Below are positions 39,150 through 48,181 of a stretch of 64,000 nucleotides of DNA, piece after piece (the first letter of the stretch is position 1; every line of letters begins with the position of its first letter). The notes under the pieces are model-generated. The model was given only the letters and a program-made list of their open reading frames with translations. It ran no database searches and had not been told where the DNA came from. Both the position numbers and the translations under genes were made by a program. The stretch spans positions 62,001-126,000 of the forward strand of contig NZ_JAQNDK010000002.1 in NCBI RefSeq assembly GCF_028368935.1, given 5' to 3'. This stretch comes from Sorangium aterium (lineage in GTDB: Bacteria > Myxococcota_A > Polyangia > Polyangiales > Polyangiaceae).

Positions 39150-42100
39150 ATGCTCGAACCGCTGTCGGAGGTCCGTCGACTCGGAAGCCTGAGCTTCGCG
39201 AAGCGGGGGCGGGCGCTTGCCCTGCTCGCCCGCGGCTGGGATCAGGCCACGGCCGATCGGGTCATGGCCGCGCTGGATGGGGGCGACGGCGACGAGCGGC
39301 GGCTGGCGCTGGACCTGGCGACCTATCGTCGGGACGTGGCGCGCATCGAGAGGGCGCTACGCGACCCCATGATGCGTCGGGCCGCGCTCTCTTCGGCGCG
39401 CCGGGTGCCCGTGTCGGACGAAGCGTTGCTCGAGGTGCTGCGCGAGGGGAATCGCCGCGAGGCGCGCGGGGGGGTCATGATCATGCAGAGGCGCCGTCTC
39501 GTCGCCCAGGCGACGGCGGTCATTCCCCTGGTCATCGCCAGGCATGGTGTGGGGCTCGCGACACGCCTCTTCGCGACATGCGATCTCGACACGCTGGAAC
39601 ATCACGCGGCCGAGCACGAGGCCGCGTGGCGCGAGCTGGTGGCGCGTGCGCCGGAGCGGGGCCTTCGCGTGGCACTGGCGACGAGGCGTAAGATCACGGC
39701 GGACGAGGCCACGCTGTTCTGCACCCGATATCCGAGGGAGGCCCTGGCGCTGCTCGTGCGGCGGGATGCCTTGGATGGGAGGGCGATCCACGCCCTGGCG
39801 ATGGCTTGCCCGGCCGATCTGCTCGAGGTCTTGCGCCGGAACGACTGGACCGTCCCTCTCGCCAATGGTCCGCTTCCCTCCGGATTGCTGCCGATCTCGA
39901 CGCTGCCGGCCGAGGACGTGCTGGAGCTCCGGAACCGGTGCAAGCCCCTCGACGCCTCCGCCGATCCGCTCTTCCGCTTCCTGCCTCTGACCGAGCGCGA
40001 ACGTCTCCTTGGCGCCGAGCTGGAACAGGCCGCGACGGCGGCATGGTCGCCCCGTCGTGGCATGGACGCGCGGCTGGCCACGATGCCACCGGCGAGCGTC
40101 GCGCGGCTCACGGCGGCGTCCCTGAGTCCTCCCGTCGATCCGGACACGCGGCGCAAGCGGCTTCAGGCCATCGAGAAGCACCTCGACCTTGCCCAGCTGC
40201 GATCGGAGCACGAGGCGCTGGGCGCGGCCAGGGACCGGGGCGAACGCGCGGCGCGGATGGTTGCGCTTGTGCGTTCGCTCCGCCGCGGCGCCGACCCGGC
40301 GACCTGCGCGTCCGTCCTCGCCGAGGTGGAGCCGGCATGGCATGGCTCCAGCCGCCATCTGGTCATGGCCGAGCTGGCCCAGCTGTCCGATCGTCAGGTC
40401 TCGGAGATCCCGGTGCAGACCTATCGGGACGCCCTGCTCACGACAGTGCAGTCGCGCGAGTCGAACGCAACCACCCTGGCCCAGGCCGAGCGGGCCGTGC
40501 ACAAGGCCATCGGCGCCGCGATCCTCCGGGACGACATCCCGCGCGCGGCGCAGCTGCTCGGGCTCCTGGTTCAAATTCGCCTGGATCCCCGGGTGCGCTG
40601 GCGCGCCGACAAGGCGCCGGCGCCCGGCCAGAAGCCGCCCATGGAGTATTTGCCCAGCCCGCTGCGCATCGCCGAAGGTCTCGCCGCCCGGCTCCATGCG
40701 GCCTACGAGGGCGTTCGCCTCGACGGCACCACACCCATGCTGGGACCGGTGGCGGTCGGTCGCTACGAGCCCGAGGCGGAGCGGCTCATCCTGGACCTGC
40801 TCCTCGGAAGAACACCGAAGGCGCCGCGGCTTCCGCGCAAGCCCGTCACATGCGGCGGGCCGCTGGACGAGGTGATGAGATACGTCCCGGAGATCAGCTT
40901 GAAGGAGACTGCCCTGGTCGACGAGCTGCTGGATCGGGACGACACCACCGATCCCCACAAGACCGATCTGGTGGCGGCGATCTCACGATCGGCCCCCGGG
41001 CGGTGGACGCCTTCCCAGCGCAGGCGCTTCACGCAGCATCTCCTGCGGGTGGCACGGGACGCCAGCCTCGACCTCTCGAGGCGCGTCAAGGCCATCGGCC
41101 GCGTCGACGACGCGCCGCTGCTGCTCGAGCTGCTGCCGGGAGCGGCCGGGCCGGTCGCCGCCGCGATCCTGGCGCGGTGCGCCCGGATCGCTCCGCCGAC
41201 CGCCGAGCTCCGGCGGCTGTTCCTGGAGCGCGCGCGAAGATCCGGCGTGGTGGGGCGCGCGGCGATGAGCGCCCTCAACGTGCTGTCCGAGCGTATGCCC
41301 GGTCCGTTCGATCTGGCGCCGTACCGTGAGCTGCTGCTGTCGAAGGACTGCGCGGTGGTCAACCGCAAGAACGCCGCCAACAGGGTCTCAGCCTCTGCGA
41401 CCGTGGAGGCTCGCGACCTCCTGATGGGGGCGTGGCGGTCCGACGACCTGCACCCGAGCATCCAGCCGGACATCCTGGCGGGGTTGCTGCGCTTCGTCGA
41501 CCAGGCCGACGTCCGACAGGTGCTCATCGGCGGCATCACGACGGTGCCGGAGATGTGGCCGCTGCTCAACCCCGGGTCGAGGCTCCTGTTCCCGAACGAG
41601 TCGCAGGCGCGATCCGAGGTGGCCCGCGGCTTCGTGGCCTTGGCCGAGGCGCTGGTCGAATCCGGCGACGAGCGTATCGCTTCCACGGCAGCGGGCGTCT
41701 GCATCGCCCAGCATGACCTGTGCTCGGAAGGGCTTGGTCTGGCTACCAGGCTCCTCGCCGAGGCGCGCACCTCCGGCCGCGTCCTGGTCCAGACCGTCGA
41801 CTCATTGAGCCGCCTCCCTGACGACGCCGGATTACCCCACTGGCAGGCGGCGCTGGCCCGGCTCGTCGCAGCAGCGAGCGGCGGTCAAACCTGGGCACTG
41901 GCCCGACTGGCGCGGCTCGCGCCCAGGCCACGGGCGTTCCGGATCGCGCTCGGCCTGGCCCAGAAGGCTGCAGGCCTGCGCTTCACGGCCGCCGCCTCGC
42001 TGAAGGAGATCCTCGACGTCGATCTCGTCGAGGTCAGGTTCGCGACGGAGCTATGGTCGGAGTATCTGGCCCTGGTGGACGAACAGCCAGCGCGTCGGAT

Positions 42101-42317
42101 CCCCTCCACCGGCAAGCTGAAGGATCCCGGGCTCGCCGCCTCCCTGGTCGATTGGCTCATCCAGCATGGCGGACTGGGGGCCGCGCTGTCGGCTGCCGAG
42201 CTGTCGCTGCAGGTCGAGAAGCAACTCCGAGACAGCCCCGCGTGGCGCGCTCGGCTGGACGCCATCCGCGCAATGCACGCCGACGCCGCCGAGCGCTTGC
42301 TGCTGGCGGACACCTAG
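39150..42317 (+). CDS. Large hypothetical helical-repeat protein, 1055 aa
   Basis: Start MLEPLSEVRRLGSLSFAKRG, with GGAGG-like purines upstream. The sequence is almost wholly helical, with repeated pairs of amphipathic segments and Ala/Leu/Arg-rich composition (for example DERRLALDLATYRRDVARI, then LERARRSGVVGRAAM). This pattern fits HEAT/ARM-like alpha-solenoids, though no specific family is recognised. There is no signal peptide or membrane span. It starts about 50 bp after repeat family 4 copy A. Its size and solenoid nature suggest a protein-binding scaffold; function unknown. Confidence 0.7.
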   Translation: MLEPLSEVRRLGSLSFAKRGRALALLARGWDQATADRVMAALDGGDGDERRLALDLATYRRDVARIERALRDPMMRRAALSSARRVPVSDEALLEVLREGNRREARGGVMIMQRRRLVAQATAVIPLVIARHGVGLATRLFATCDLDTLEHHAAEHEAAWRELVARAPERGLRVALATRRKITADEATLFCTRYPREALALLVRRDALDGRAIHALAMACPADLLEVLRRNDWTVPLANGPLPSGLLPISTLPAEDVLELRNRCKPLDASADPLFRFLPLTERERLLGAELEQAATAAWSPRRGMDARLATMPPASVARLTAASLSPPVDPDTRRKRLQAIEKHLDLAQLRSEHEALGAARDRGERAARMVALVRSLRRGADPATCASVLAEVEPAWHGSSRHLVMAELAQLSDRQVSEIPVQTYRDALLTTVQSRESNATTLAQAERAVHKAIGAAILRDDIPRAAQLLGLLVQIRLDPRVRWRADKAPAPGQKPPMEYLPSPLRIAEGLAARLHAAYEGVRLDGTTPMLGPVAVGRYEPEAERLILDLLLGRTPKAPRLPRKPVTCGGPLDEVMRYVPEISLKETALVDELLDRDDTTDPHKTDLVAAISRSAPGRWTPSQRRRFTQHLLRVARDASLDLSRRVKAIGRVDDAPLLLELLPGAAGPVAAAILARCARIAPPTAELRRLFLERARRSGVVGRAAMSALNVLSERMPGPFDLAPYRELLLSKDCAVVNRKNAANRVSASATVEARDLLMGAWRSDDLHPSIQPDILAGLLRFVDQADVRQVLIGGITTVPEMWPLLNPGSRLLFPNESQARSEVARGFVALAEALVESGDERIASTAAGVCIAQHDLCSEGLGLATRLLAEARTSGRVLVQTVDSLSRLPDDAGLPHWQAALARLVAAASGGQTWALARLARLAPRPRAFRIALGLAQKAAGLRFTAAASLKEILDVDLVEVRFATELWSEYLALVDEQPARRIPSTGKLKDPGLAASLVDWLIQHGGLGAALSAAELSLQVEKQLRDSPAWRARLDAIRAMHADAAERLLLADT

Positions 42318-42526
42318 CTTCGTCGGTGTCGCGCTCTGCTCCTGCGCCAACCGGACAGCCCTCGCGGCGGGGCGCGGGGGAACATGGCGGACGAGGCGGC
42401 GTCCGCACCGTCGACGCCGAGAGGTGGCCGTCGCCCTCGATGGTCGACCAGCAGCGGCGGCAGGGCACCATCGTCGGAACCGTGGTTGTCAATTGACGCG
42501 CGGCTGCGGTCGGCGTTGCATGAGCC

Positions 42527-43054
42527 ATGGCCCAATTCGCTCCCAACCCGTATCAACCGCCGACCTCGATCGAGCCGATGGCTGACTCGGAGCGAGCCCG
42601 CGATGGCAGCGCGTCGCGCATGTCGCGCTTCTGGGCGGCGATGATCGACGGGGTTCTGGCGATCGTCATCTTCGTCCCGCTGCAGTATTTCGCCGGTGTC
42701 TATCGCGACTTTCCGAAGATCTCCGAGCCGCCGTTCTGGCAATCGTTGTTGTGGGCGCTGGCGGGGTTAGCGATCACCCTGGTGCTGCACGGCACGTTCC
42801 TCGCCCGCAGCGCGCAGACCATCGGCAAGAAGGCGCTGGGCATACAGATCGTCAACGCCAGCGACGGCAAGCCCGCGGCCTTCGGTACGATCGCCTTGCG
42901 ACGGCTCCTGCCGATGTCGCTAGTGGCTCTGATCCCGTACGTGGGCGGCGTCCTCAGCATCATCAACCCGTTGTTCATCTTTCGCAAGGATCGGCGCTGC
43001 GTCCATGATCACATCGCGGGCACACGCGTCGTGAAGCTGGACCGAAGCAAGTAG
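42527..43054 (+). CDS. RDD family membrane protein
   Basis: 175 residues. A polar N-terminus with a Pro/Tyr stretch (MAQFAPNPYQPP) is followed by SRFWAAMIDGVLAIVIFVPLQYF, the first span with the RDD-type Arg/Asp pair. Next come a second span, the conserved QTIGKKALGIQIV segment and further spans ending in FIFRKDRRCVHDHIAGT, a typical RDD C-terminus. RDD proteins are small membrane proteins, some of which have Na+/H+ antiporter-like roles. Convergent with the epoxide hydrolase gene. Confidence 0.9.
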   Translation: MAQFAPNPYQPPTSIEPMADSERARDGSASRMSRFWAAMIDGVLAIVIFVPLQYFAGVYRDFPKISEPPFWQSLLWALAGLAITLVLHGTFLARSAQTIGKKALGIQIVNASDGKPAAFGTIALRRLLPMSLVALIPYVGGVLSIINPLFIFRKDRRCVHDHIAGTRVVKLDRSK

Positions 43055-43206
43055 GCCCGAGCGGCATCGCCCTGGCGGTCCTGTTCGGCCACCAGGTGCC
43101 GTTGGTCTGCCACGTCCACGCGTCGTCTCTTCACCTCCGGCCCGACGTGCTGCGCGTCGCGGCCGGGTGAGCCATGAGGCGCGGCGCGATCCCACCGGGG
43201 TTGGGT

Positions 43207-43225
43207 GGAGCTTCAGGGAAGCTCC
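43207..43225. terminator. Candidate terminator hairpin between convergent genes
   Basis: GGAGCTTC, three bases, GAAGCTCC forms a perfect 8-bp stem with a 3-base loop. It lies about 150 bp after the RDD stop and about 40 bp beyond the end of the convergent epoxide hydrolase gene. There is no T tract. Confidence 0.4.
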
Positions 43226-43266
43226 CAAATGCGCAACCGAATGCCTGGAGTGTGGACAGGAAGGTT

Positions 43267-44427
43267 CTAGGACAGCGAACCGAAGAACTCCCGCAGATCG
43301 CCGGCCAGCGCCATGGGCGTCTCCGTCGCCAGGAAATGCCCGCCGCGCGCCAGCTCGGTCCAGCGCACGATGTGGTGGTCGCGCTCGGCCAGCCGGCGCA
43401 CCGCCACGTCCTGCGTCAGCGACACGGCCACGGCCATGGGCACGGTGCCGCGCGGCTTGGGTGCCCAGGCGGACGGGTCGTTGAAGGCTTCATAGTACAG
43501 GTTGGCCGAGGGGCCGCTGGTGCCGGTGAACCAGTACAGGCTCACGTTGTCCAGCAGCGCGTCCAGGCCCACCGCATCCTCCGGCAGCGCGGCCGCGGGA
43601 TCGGTCCATTCCTTGAACTTCTCGACGATCCAGGCCAGCTGGCCCACCGGCGAATCATGCAGCCCGTAGCTGAGCGTCTGCGGCCGCGTGCCCTGGATGT
43701 GCGCGAAGCCCATCATCCGGTCGCGGAAGTTCTGCAGCCGCTCCAGGCGCTGCTGCTCCGAGGCCGTCAGGCCCTCCAGCTCGGCGGGGTCGCCGGATGG
43801 AAACGTCACCAGCGCATTGCAGTGCACGCCGCTGACATGCTCGCTGTCGGCGCGGCCCAGCTCCACCGCGATGAACGCGCCCACGTCGCCGCCTTGCACG
43901 CCGTAGCGCGTGTAGCCCAGGCGCTGCATCAGCGCCGCGAAAGCACGGGCACAGCGGCCGTGGTTCCAGCCAGCGTCGGCCAGCGGCGTCGAGAACCCGT
44001 GACCCGGGATCGACGGGATCACCAGGTGGAAAGCCTGCGACGGGTCGCCGCCGTGGCGGCGCGGGTCGGACAGCGCGTCCGCCACGCGGTCGAACTCGGC
44101 AAAGCTGCCGGGCCAGCCGTGCAGCAACAACAGGGGCTGCGCGTCCGGCTCGGGCGAGCGCAGGTGCACGAAGTGGATCGTCTGGCCATCGATCCGGGTG
44201 GTGAACTGCGGGCGGCTGTTCAGGTGGGTCTCGCAGCGTCGCCAGTCGTACTGATGCAGCCAGTGCGCGGCCAGCCGCTGCAGGTAGGCCACCGGCACGC
44301 CCCTCACCCAGTCGCCGCCCGGCAGCTGCGCCGGCCAGCGCGTGCGCGCCAGGCGTTCGCGCAGGTCGTCGATGTCGGCTTGCGGAATGTCGATGCGAAA
44401 GGGGTGGATCTCGGAGTCGCGGTGCAT
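43267..44427 (-). CDS. Epoxide hydrolase (EHN-domain alpha/beta hydrolase)
   Basis: 386 residues. The N-terminal EHN cap (HPFRIDIPQADIDDLRERLA) and the downstream WPAQLPGGDW motif are typical of the microsomal-type epoxide hydrolases. HGWPGS supplies the oxyanion hole, Asp181 in GGDVGAFIAVEL is the nucleophile, and His364 in GGHFLATETP is the base. The enzyme opens epoxides to diols in the cytoplasm. It lies 120 bp downstream of an AraC-type gene on the same strand. Codon and composition style resembles beta-proteobacterial genes, so both may have arrived together by transfer. Confidence 0.9.
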   Translation of the reverse strand: MHRDSEIHPFRIDIPQADIDDLRERLARTRWPAQLPGGDWVRGVPVAYLQRLAAHWLHQYDWRRCETHLNSRPQFTTRIDGQTIHFVHLRSPEPDAQPLLLLHGWPGSFAEFDRVADALSDPRRHGGDPSQAFHLVIPSIPGHGFSTPLADAGWNHGRCARAFAALMQRLGYTRYGVQGGDVGAFIAVELGRADSEHVSGVHCNALVTFPSGDPAELEGLTASEQQRLERLQNFRDRMMGFAHIQGTRPQTLSYGLHDSPVGQLAWIVEKFKEWTDPAAALPEDAVGLDALLDNVSLYWFTGTSGPSANLYYEAFNDPSAWAPKPRGTVPMAVAVSLTQDVAVRRLAERDHHIVRWTELARGGHFLATETPMALAGDLREFFGSLS

Positions 44428-44547
44428 GGGAGTCCTCGGGGTGGTCGAGCTCGCCGGTGCGAGCCGGCGATGCCACCGTATCCACCGGCGTGGGCCCCGT
44501 ATTGGAAGAAAACGACAGACTCGGGACTCGCCGGACCGTCTGGGCCC

Positions 44548-45237
44548 TCAGCGCCCGGCCCTGGGCCGGGCCGCAGCCCGCGCCACTTCGCCGGGCGTCC
44601 TGCCCATGATCCGCTTCAGCGAATTGCCCAGGTGCGCCTGGTCGGCGTAGCCGCAGGCGGCAGCCACGTCGGCCGGCGCATTGCCATGCATCAGCTGCTG
44701 CAGCGCCGCCTGCGCACGGTGGATCTGCGACAGCTGCTTGGCCGTGAGACCGGTGGCGCTCAGGAAACGGCGCTGCACCGAGCGGAGGCTGGTGCCGGCT
44801 CGATCGCCTTGCAGCACGCGGAACACCACCGGGTCCGCCACCAGCAGGTCGGCCCCGATGAGGCGCGCCACCAGATCGTCGGCGTTCTCGAAGTCGGGCA
44901 CCTCGAAGGCTCGCGGCCCCAGCAGGAACGAGCGCGAGTTCGCCAGCGGGCGCAGCACGCCCTGGTCCAGCATGCCCATCGCCGGCACCCCCGGCATGAA
45001 CACGCCTGGCCGGAAGGCGATGCTCAGGTACTCGTCGCCGGTCTCGTAGCCCAGCGCCACCGGGTGCGTGATCAGACCGGTATGCAGCACCTGCAGCCGG
45101 CCGCGGCGCTTCATGAACACAAGGTCCCAGCAGCCGTCGGGCAGGGACTGGTCCTGCGTGTCGTCGCCATAGGCGACGTGCGTGATCCGCTGCACCAGCG
45201 CGTGGTCGCTGCCGCGGATGGAGCGCGTGGTCCTCAT
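44548..45237 (-). CDS. AraC family transcriptional regulator
   Basis: 229 residues from ATG 45237, with GAGGGGAAG upstream; the longer in-frame start adds residues without family likeness. The C-terminal AraC domain is recognised (TSLRSVQRRFLSATGLTAKQL and DVAAACGYADQAHLGNSLKR, ending RTPGEVARA), and the N-terminal half (DQSLPDGCWDLVFM to GPRAFEVPDF) has the AraC-type ligand/dimer pattern. It precedes the epoxide hydrolase gene by 120 bp on the same strand, so a regulator-enzyme operon is likely. The inducer may be an epoxide or aromatic compound. Confidence 0.88.
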   Translation of the reverse strand: MRTTRSIRGSDHALVQRITHVAYGDDTQDQSLPDGCWDLVFMKRRGRLQVLHTGLITHPVALGYETGDEYLSIAFRPGVFMPGVPAMGMLDQGVLRPLANSRSFLLGPRAFEVPDFENADDLVARLIGADLLVADPVVFRVLQGDRAGTSLRSVQRRFLSATGLTAKQLSQIHRAQAALQQLMHGNAPADVAAACGYADQAHLGNSLKRIMGRTPGEVARAAARPRAGR

Positions 45238-45324
45238 GGGCAGCTTCCCCTCGTCATGCTGCCCAGTATGGCCGACCCTGCGGTCCACCGCGAGCCCGGG
45301 TGGATCGCAGTCGCCCCTCGCCAC

Positions 45325-46887
45325 CTACCTGGCGTCGCTCAGCGGTGAGGAGGCCTGTCGTCGCCGGAGGGCGAGCGCGGCGAGGACCGCCGCCAGGAGA
45401 CCAAGGGCGTGATTCCCGCCGACGCCCGCGGCGCGGCAGCCGCAGCCCTCGCCGTCACTGGAGGCGTCGCCACCCCCGCTGGCCGCGCCGGCGCCGCTGC
45501 CTGCGCCCGTGCCGCCTGCGCCGCCCGCCTCGCCCCCGCCCGCGGAGCCGGCGCCGCTGCCCGTCCCGCCCGCAGACCCGGTGCCGCCGCCCATCCCGCC
45601 CGAGCCGGTAGTGCCGCCCGCGCCCCCTTCGCCGGAGGGCCCCGGCGGCGGCACCGTCGCGCAGTCGCCAAGCGAATGTTCGAGCGCGCCGAGCGTGAAG
45701 CTCCCGCTGCCCGGCCGCCCGCGCGCGCAGTAGTCGTCGGTCACCGCGGCCTCGGCGGGCGCTTTGCCGACGAGCGACGCAACATCCCCTTTGAGGTGCA
45801 GGTCGCCGAGGCCTGGATCTTCGTACCACGTCTGGAACGTCGCGAGTCCTACCTCGACCAGATTGTCACTCTCCTGATGCGTGCCCCCGTCGCGGTCGCG
45901 GATCTTGCCCGTGAGGACGTTGCCGCGCGCGACGCCGCTCGTCGTCGCGAAGCGGAAGTCGATCCCGCTCGTCGCGATCAGCGTATTGAAATGCAGCTGC
46001 GTGTCCGTAGCGCGGTTCAAATAGACCCCGACGTCCGAGCAGCTCGCGATGATGTTGTTCCGCATCGTCCCGCCGGTGTGCTCGACCTCGCAGGGCACGT
46101 CGGGGTCGTAGGCCGGGGCGCAGTACTGCGCCCCCGTGCCGCCGCCGCCGAACGACAGCCCGATGCGCGCCCCGTCCGGCGAGCCGGCGGTGGTGCAGAC
46201 GACGAGGTTGCGCTCGAAGAGCCCGTCCGAGCCGCCGCTCTTCATGAACGCGCCGTAGCTGACAGTGTCGCCGCCGTCTTTCTGGAAGTCGTGCAGGTAG
46301 CTGTCGCGCACGGTCCAGCGCTTGCCGCCGTCGATGTTGATCTTGGTGACGGGATTGCCGGTCCTGCGCGGGTGGGTGTCGAACAGCTCCGATCGCTCGA
46401 TCAGCCCGTCGTCGGGGGCCGTCCAGACGCCGCCCACCTGCGCAGCGTTGATCTTGAGCTGGGCGTTGAAGTCCCGCACCTTCGAGCGGCGGAGGGTGAA
46501 GCGGCTCGCTGCCCCGACCACGTGGAAGGCATGCTCGCAGTCCGAGTCGTCGGCGCAGACGCCGCGGATATCGAGGTCTTCGAAGTGCCAGTTCGGGCCG
46601 CTGACCTTGAAGCCTTCGACGCCCGACAGCTCGAGGATCGCGCCGAGCGGCTCGGCGGCGCGCACGACGATCGGCGCGGCCTCGGTGCCCGCGGCCGCGC
46701 AGGAGACGCCGTCGAAGGCGTAGGTGCCCGAGGCGAGGACGATCTCGTCGCCGGCCTTGGCCGCGCCGATCGCGGCGACGAGCTCGTCGGTTGTGCCGAC
46801 CGGCACGACGGCCGCCGCGGCGGGGGCGGGGAGGAGGAGGGAGGTGAGCAGGGCGAGCGGAGCGACGGGCGCGCGGCGTGGCGACAT
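45325..46887 (-). CDS. Right-handed beta-helix surface protein with MYXO-CTERM-like signal
   Basis: 520 residues from ATG 46887. The signal peptide is RAPVAPLALLTSLLLPAPAAA. The body has pectate lyase/chondroitinase-like beta-helix features: IVLASGTYAFDGVSC, NWHFEDLDIRGV, LKINAAQVGGVW and several LIERS-type rungs, with paired Cys. A Gly/Ser/Thr linker leads to the C-terminal DGEGCGCRAAGVGGNHALGL, a hydrophobic span and RRRQ. This Cys-containing tripartite tail is the MYXO-CTERM pattern, by which myxobacteria anchor exported proteins at the surface. Enzymatic residues are not certain, so it may be a lyase or an adhesin. Confidence 0.85.
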   Translation of the reverse strand: MSPRRAPVAPLALLTSLLLPAPAAAAVVPVGTTDELVAAIGAAKAGDEIVLASGTYAFDGVSCAAAGTEAAPIVVRAAEPLGAILELSGVEGFKVSGPNWHFEDLDIRGVCADDSDCEHAFHVVGAASRFTLRRSKVRDFNAQLKINAAQVGGVWTAPDDGLIERSELFDTHPRRTGNPVTKINIDGGKRWTVRDSYLHDFQKDGGDTVSYGAFMKSGGSDGLFERNLVVCTTAGSPDGARIGLSFGGGGTGAQYCAPAYDPDVPCEVEHTGGTMRNNIIASCSDVGVYLNRATDTQLHFNTLIATSGIDFRFATTSGVARGNVLTGKIRDRDGGTHQESDNLVEVGLATFQTWYEDPGLGDLHLKGDVASLVGKAPAEAAVTDDYCARGRPGSGSFTLGALEHSLGDCATVPPPGPSGEGGAGGTTGSGGMGGGTGSAGGTGSGAGSAGGGEAGGAGGTGAGSGAGAASGGGDASSDGEGCGCRAAGVGGNHALGLLAAVLAALALRRRQASSPLSDAR

Positions 46888-46961
46888 GGCTGCCAGAATG
46901 CGCGGGCGCGCTCGTCCGTCAAGACGGCGCGTGCGACGTGTGACCCCCGCGACGGGGCAAG

Positions 46962-48098
46962 CTAGCCGCTCGACCGCGCTTCCCCGCCCGACAGAAACGC
47001 GAGGAGGCCGTGCGGGGCCGTCTCGCCGAAGCAAAGCTCGAAGGTCGCCGCGGCCTCGGGAGCGGCCTTCGCTCCACGAACGAACATCTCTTCTTCGTAT
47101 CCGGCGAGCGCGGCTTCGAGGTCATCCGGGTGCGCCGCGATGGCCTTGCCGAGCTCCGCGCCGTCGACCATCGCGAGGTTTGCGCCCTCCCCGTCGGGCG
47201 GGCTCAGGTGCGCGGCGTCGCCGAGGAGCGTCACGCCGGGCACGCGATCCCAGCGATGCCCGGCGGGGAGCTTGTGGATCACGCGCAGGACCGGATCGGT
47301 CTCGCCGTCGGTGATGAGCGCGGTCAGGGCCGGAGCCCAGCCTTCGAGCTCCGCGGCGACGCGCGCCCGCGCCGCCTTCGGTTCGGTGAAGTCGATGCTC
47401 TCGAACCACGCCTTTGGCTTCGTGAGCGCGACGTAGGTGTGGAGGACGCCGTTCGTCTCGCGGTGCGTGATGATGCCTTTGCCGGGCGTGAGCGCGTAGA
47501 GCGCGCCCCCGCCGACGAGCCTGGCGCTGGCGGGATGCCGCGCGTCGGCGTCGAGCAGGTACGTCTCGACATAGGCAGTGCCGACGTATTCGGGCTTCAC
47601 GTCGGAGAGGAGCGGCCGGATCTTCGACCACGCGCCGTCGGCGCCGACGACGAGGCCGGTGGTCACGGTCGACCCGTCCGCGAAGGTGAGCTCGTGCCTT
47701 CCGTCGCCGAGCGGGCGCGCGCCCGTGAGCTTCTTGCCCCATTGCACGGTGTCGGGCGGGAGCGAGTCGAGGAGGATGCGCCGGAGGTCGCCGCGGAGCA
47801 CCTCGGGGCGAACGCCGGCGCCGTCGTCCGGCTGGTCGAGGAGGACCGTGCCCTGCGGATCGACCATGCGCATCGCCTCACCGCCTTCGTGGACGATGCG
47901 GCGGAGCTCGTCGAAGAGGCCGGCGGCCTTGAGCGCGAGCTGGCCGTTGTAGTCGTGGATGTCGAGCATACCGCCCTGGGTACGCGCCTCGGCGGAGGCG
48001 TCCGCCTCGTACACGGTCGCCCGGATCCCGTGGACGTGGAGGACGCGCGCGAGGGTGAGCCCGCCCGGTCCGGCGCCGATGATGGAGATAGAAGTCAT
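46962..48098 (-). CDS. TetX-like FAD-dependent monooxygenase
   Basis: 378 residues, full length for the family. The N-terminal FAD-binding loop is IIGAGPGGLTLARVL. Residues EADASAEARTQGGMLDIHDYNGQ parallel the EARxFGGTLDLH region of Tet(X), and the C-terminal FAD motif is LLGDAAHLSPPDGEGANLA. Known: Tet(X) hydroxylates and inactivates tetracyclines, while close relatives hydroxylate other aromatic compounds. It is divergent from a TetR gene, with two matching palindromes between them, so expression is probably induced by its substrate. Whether it confers tetracycline tolerance cannot be told from sequence. Confidence 0.85.
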   Translation of the reverse strand: MTSISIIGAGPGGLTLARVLHVHGIRATVYEADASAEARTQGGMLDIHDYNGQLALKAAGLFDELRRIVHEGGEAMRMVDPQGTVLLDQPDDGAGVRPEVLRGDLRRILLDSLPPDTVQWGKKLTGARPLGDGRHELTFADGSTVTTGLVVGADGAWSKIRPLLSDVKPEYVGTAYVETYLLDADARHPASARLVGGGALYALTPGKGIITHRETNGVLHTYVALTKPKAWFESIDFTEPKAARARVAAELEGWAPALTALITDGETDPVLRVIHKLPAGHRWDRVPGVTLLGDAAHLSPPDGEGANLAMVDGAELGKAIAAHPDDLEAALAGYEEEMFVRGAKAAPEAAATFELCFGETAPHGLLAFLSGGEARSSG

Positions 48099-48122
48099 GG
48101 TGATTCCTCTCGGCCTTCAGCC

Positions 48123-48162
48123 TGGAACATCGTTCCACTCATTGATCTGGAACGCCGCTCCA
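48123..48162. promoter_or_regulatory. Two TetR-type operators, TGGAAC-N3-GTTCCA
   Basis: TGGAACATCGTTCCA (48123-48137) is a perfect 6-3-6 palindrome. TGGAACGCCGCTCCA (48148-48162) is the same with one changed arm base. Their starts are 25 bp apart, in the 83-bp spacer between the TetX-like and TetR genes. This is the expected layout for a TetR repressor controlling both divergent genes. Confidence 0.8.
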
Positions 48163-48181
48163 GACCTGTCAAGATGGAGCC

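Noticed and set aside
43174-45348. 724-codon plus-strand frame across the epoxide hydrolase and AraC genes
   Set aside because: His/Arg/Gln-rich antisense translation of two clearly recognised minus-strand genes.
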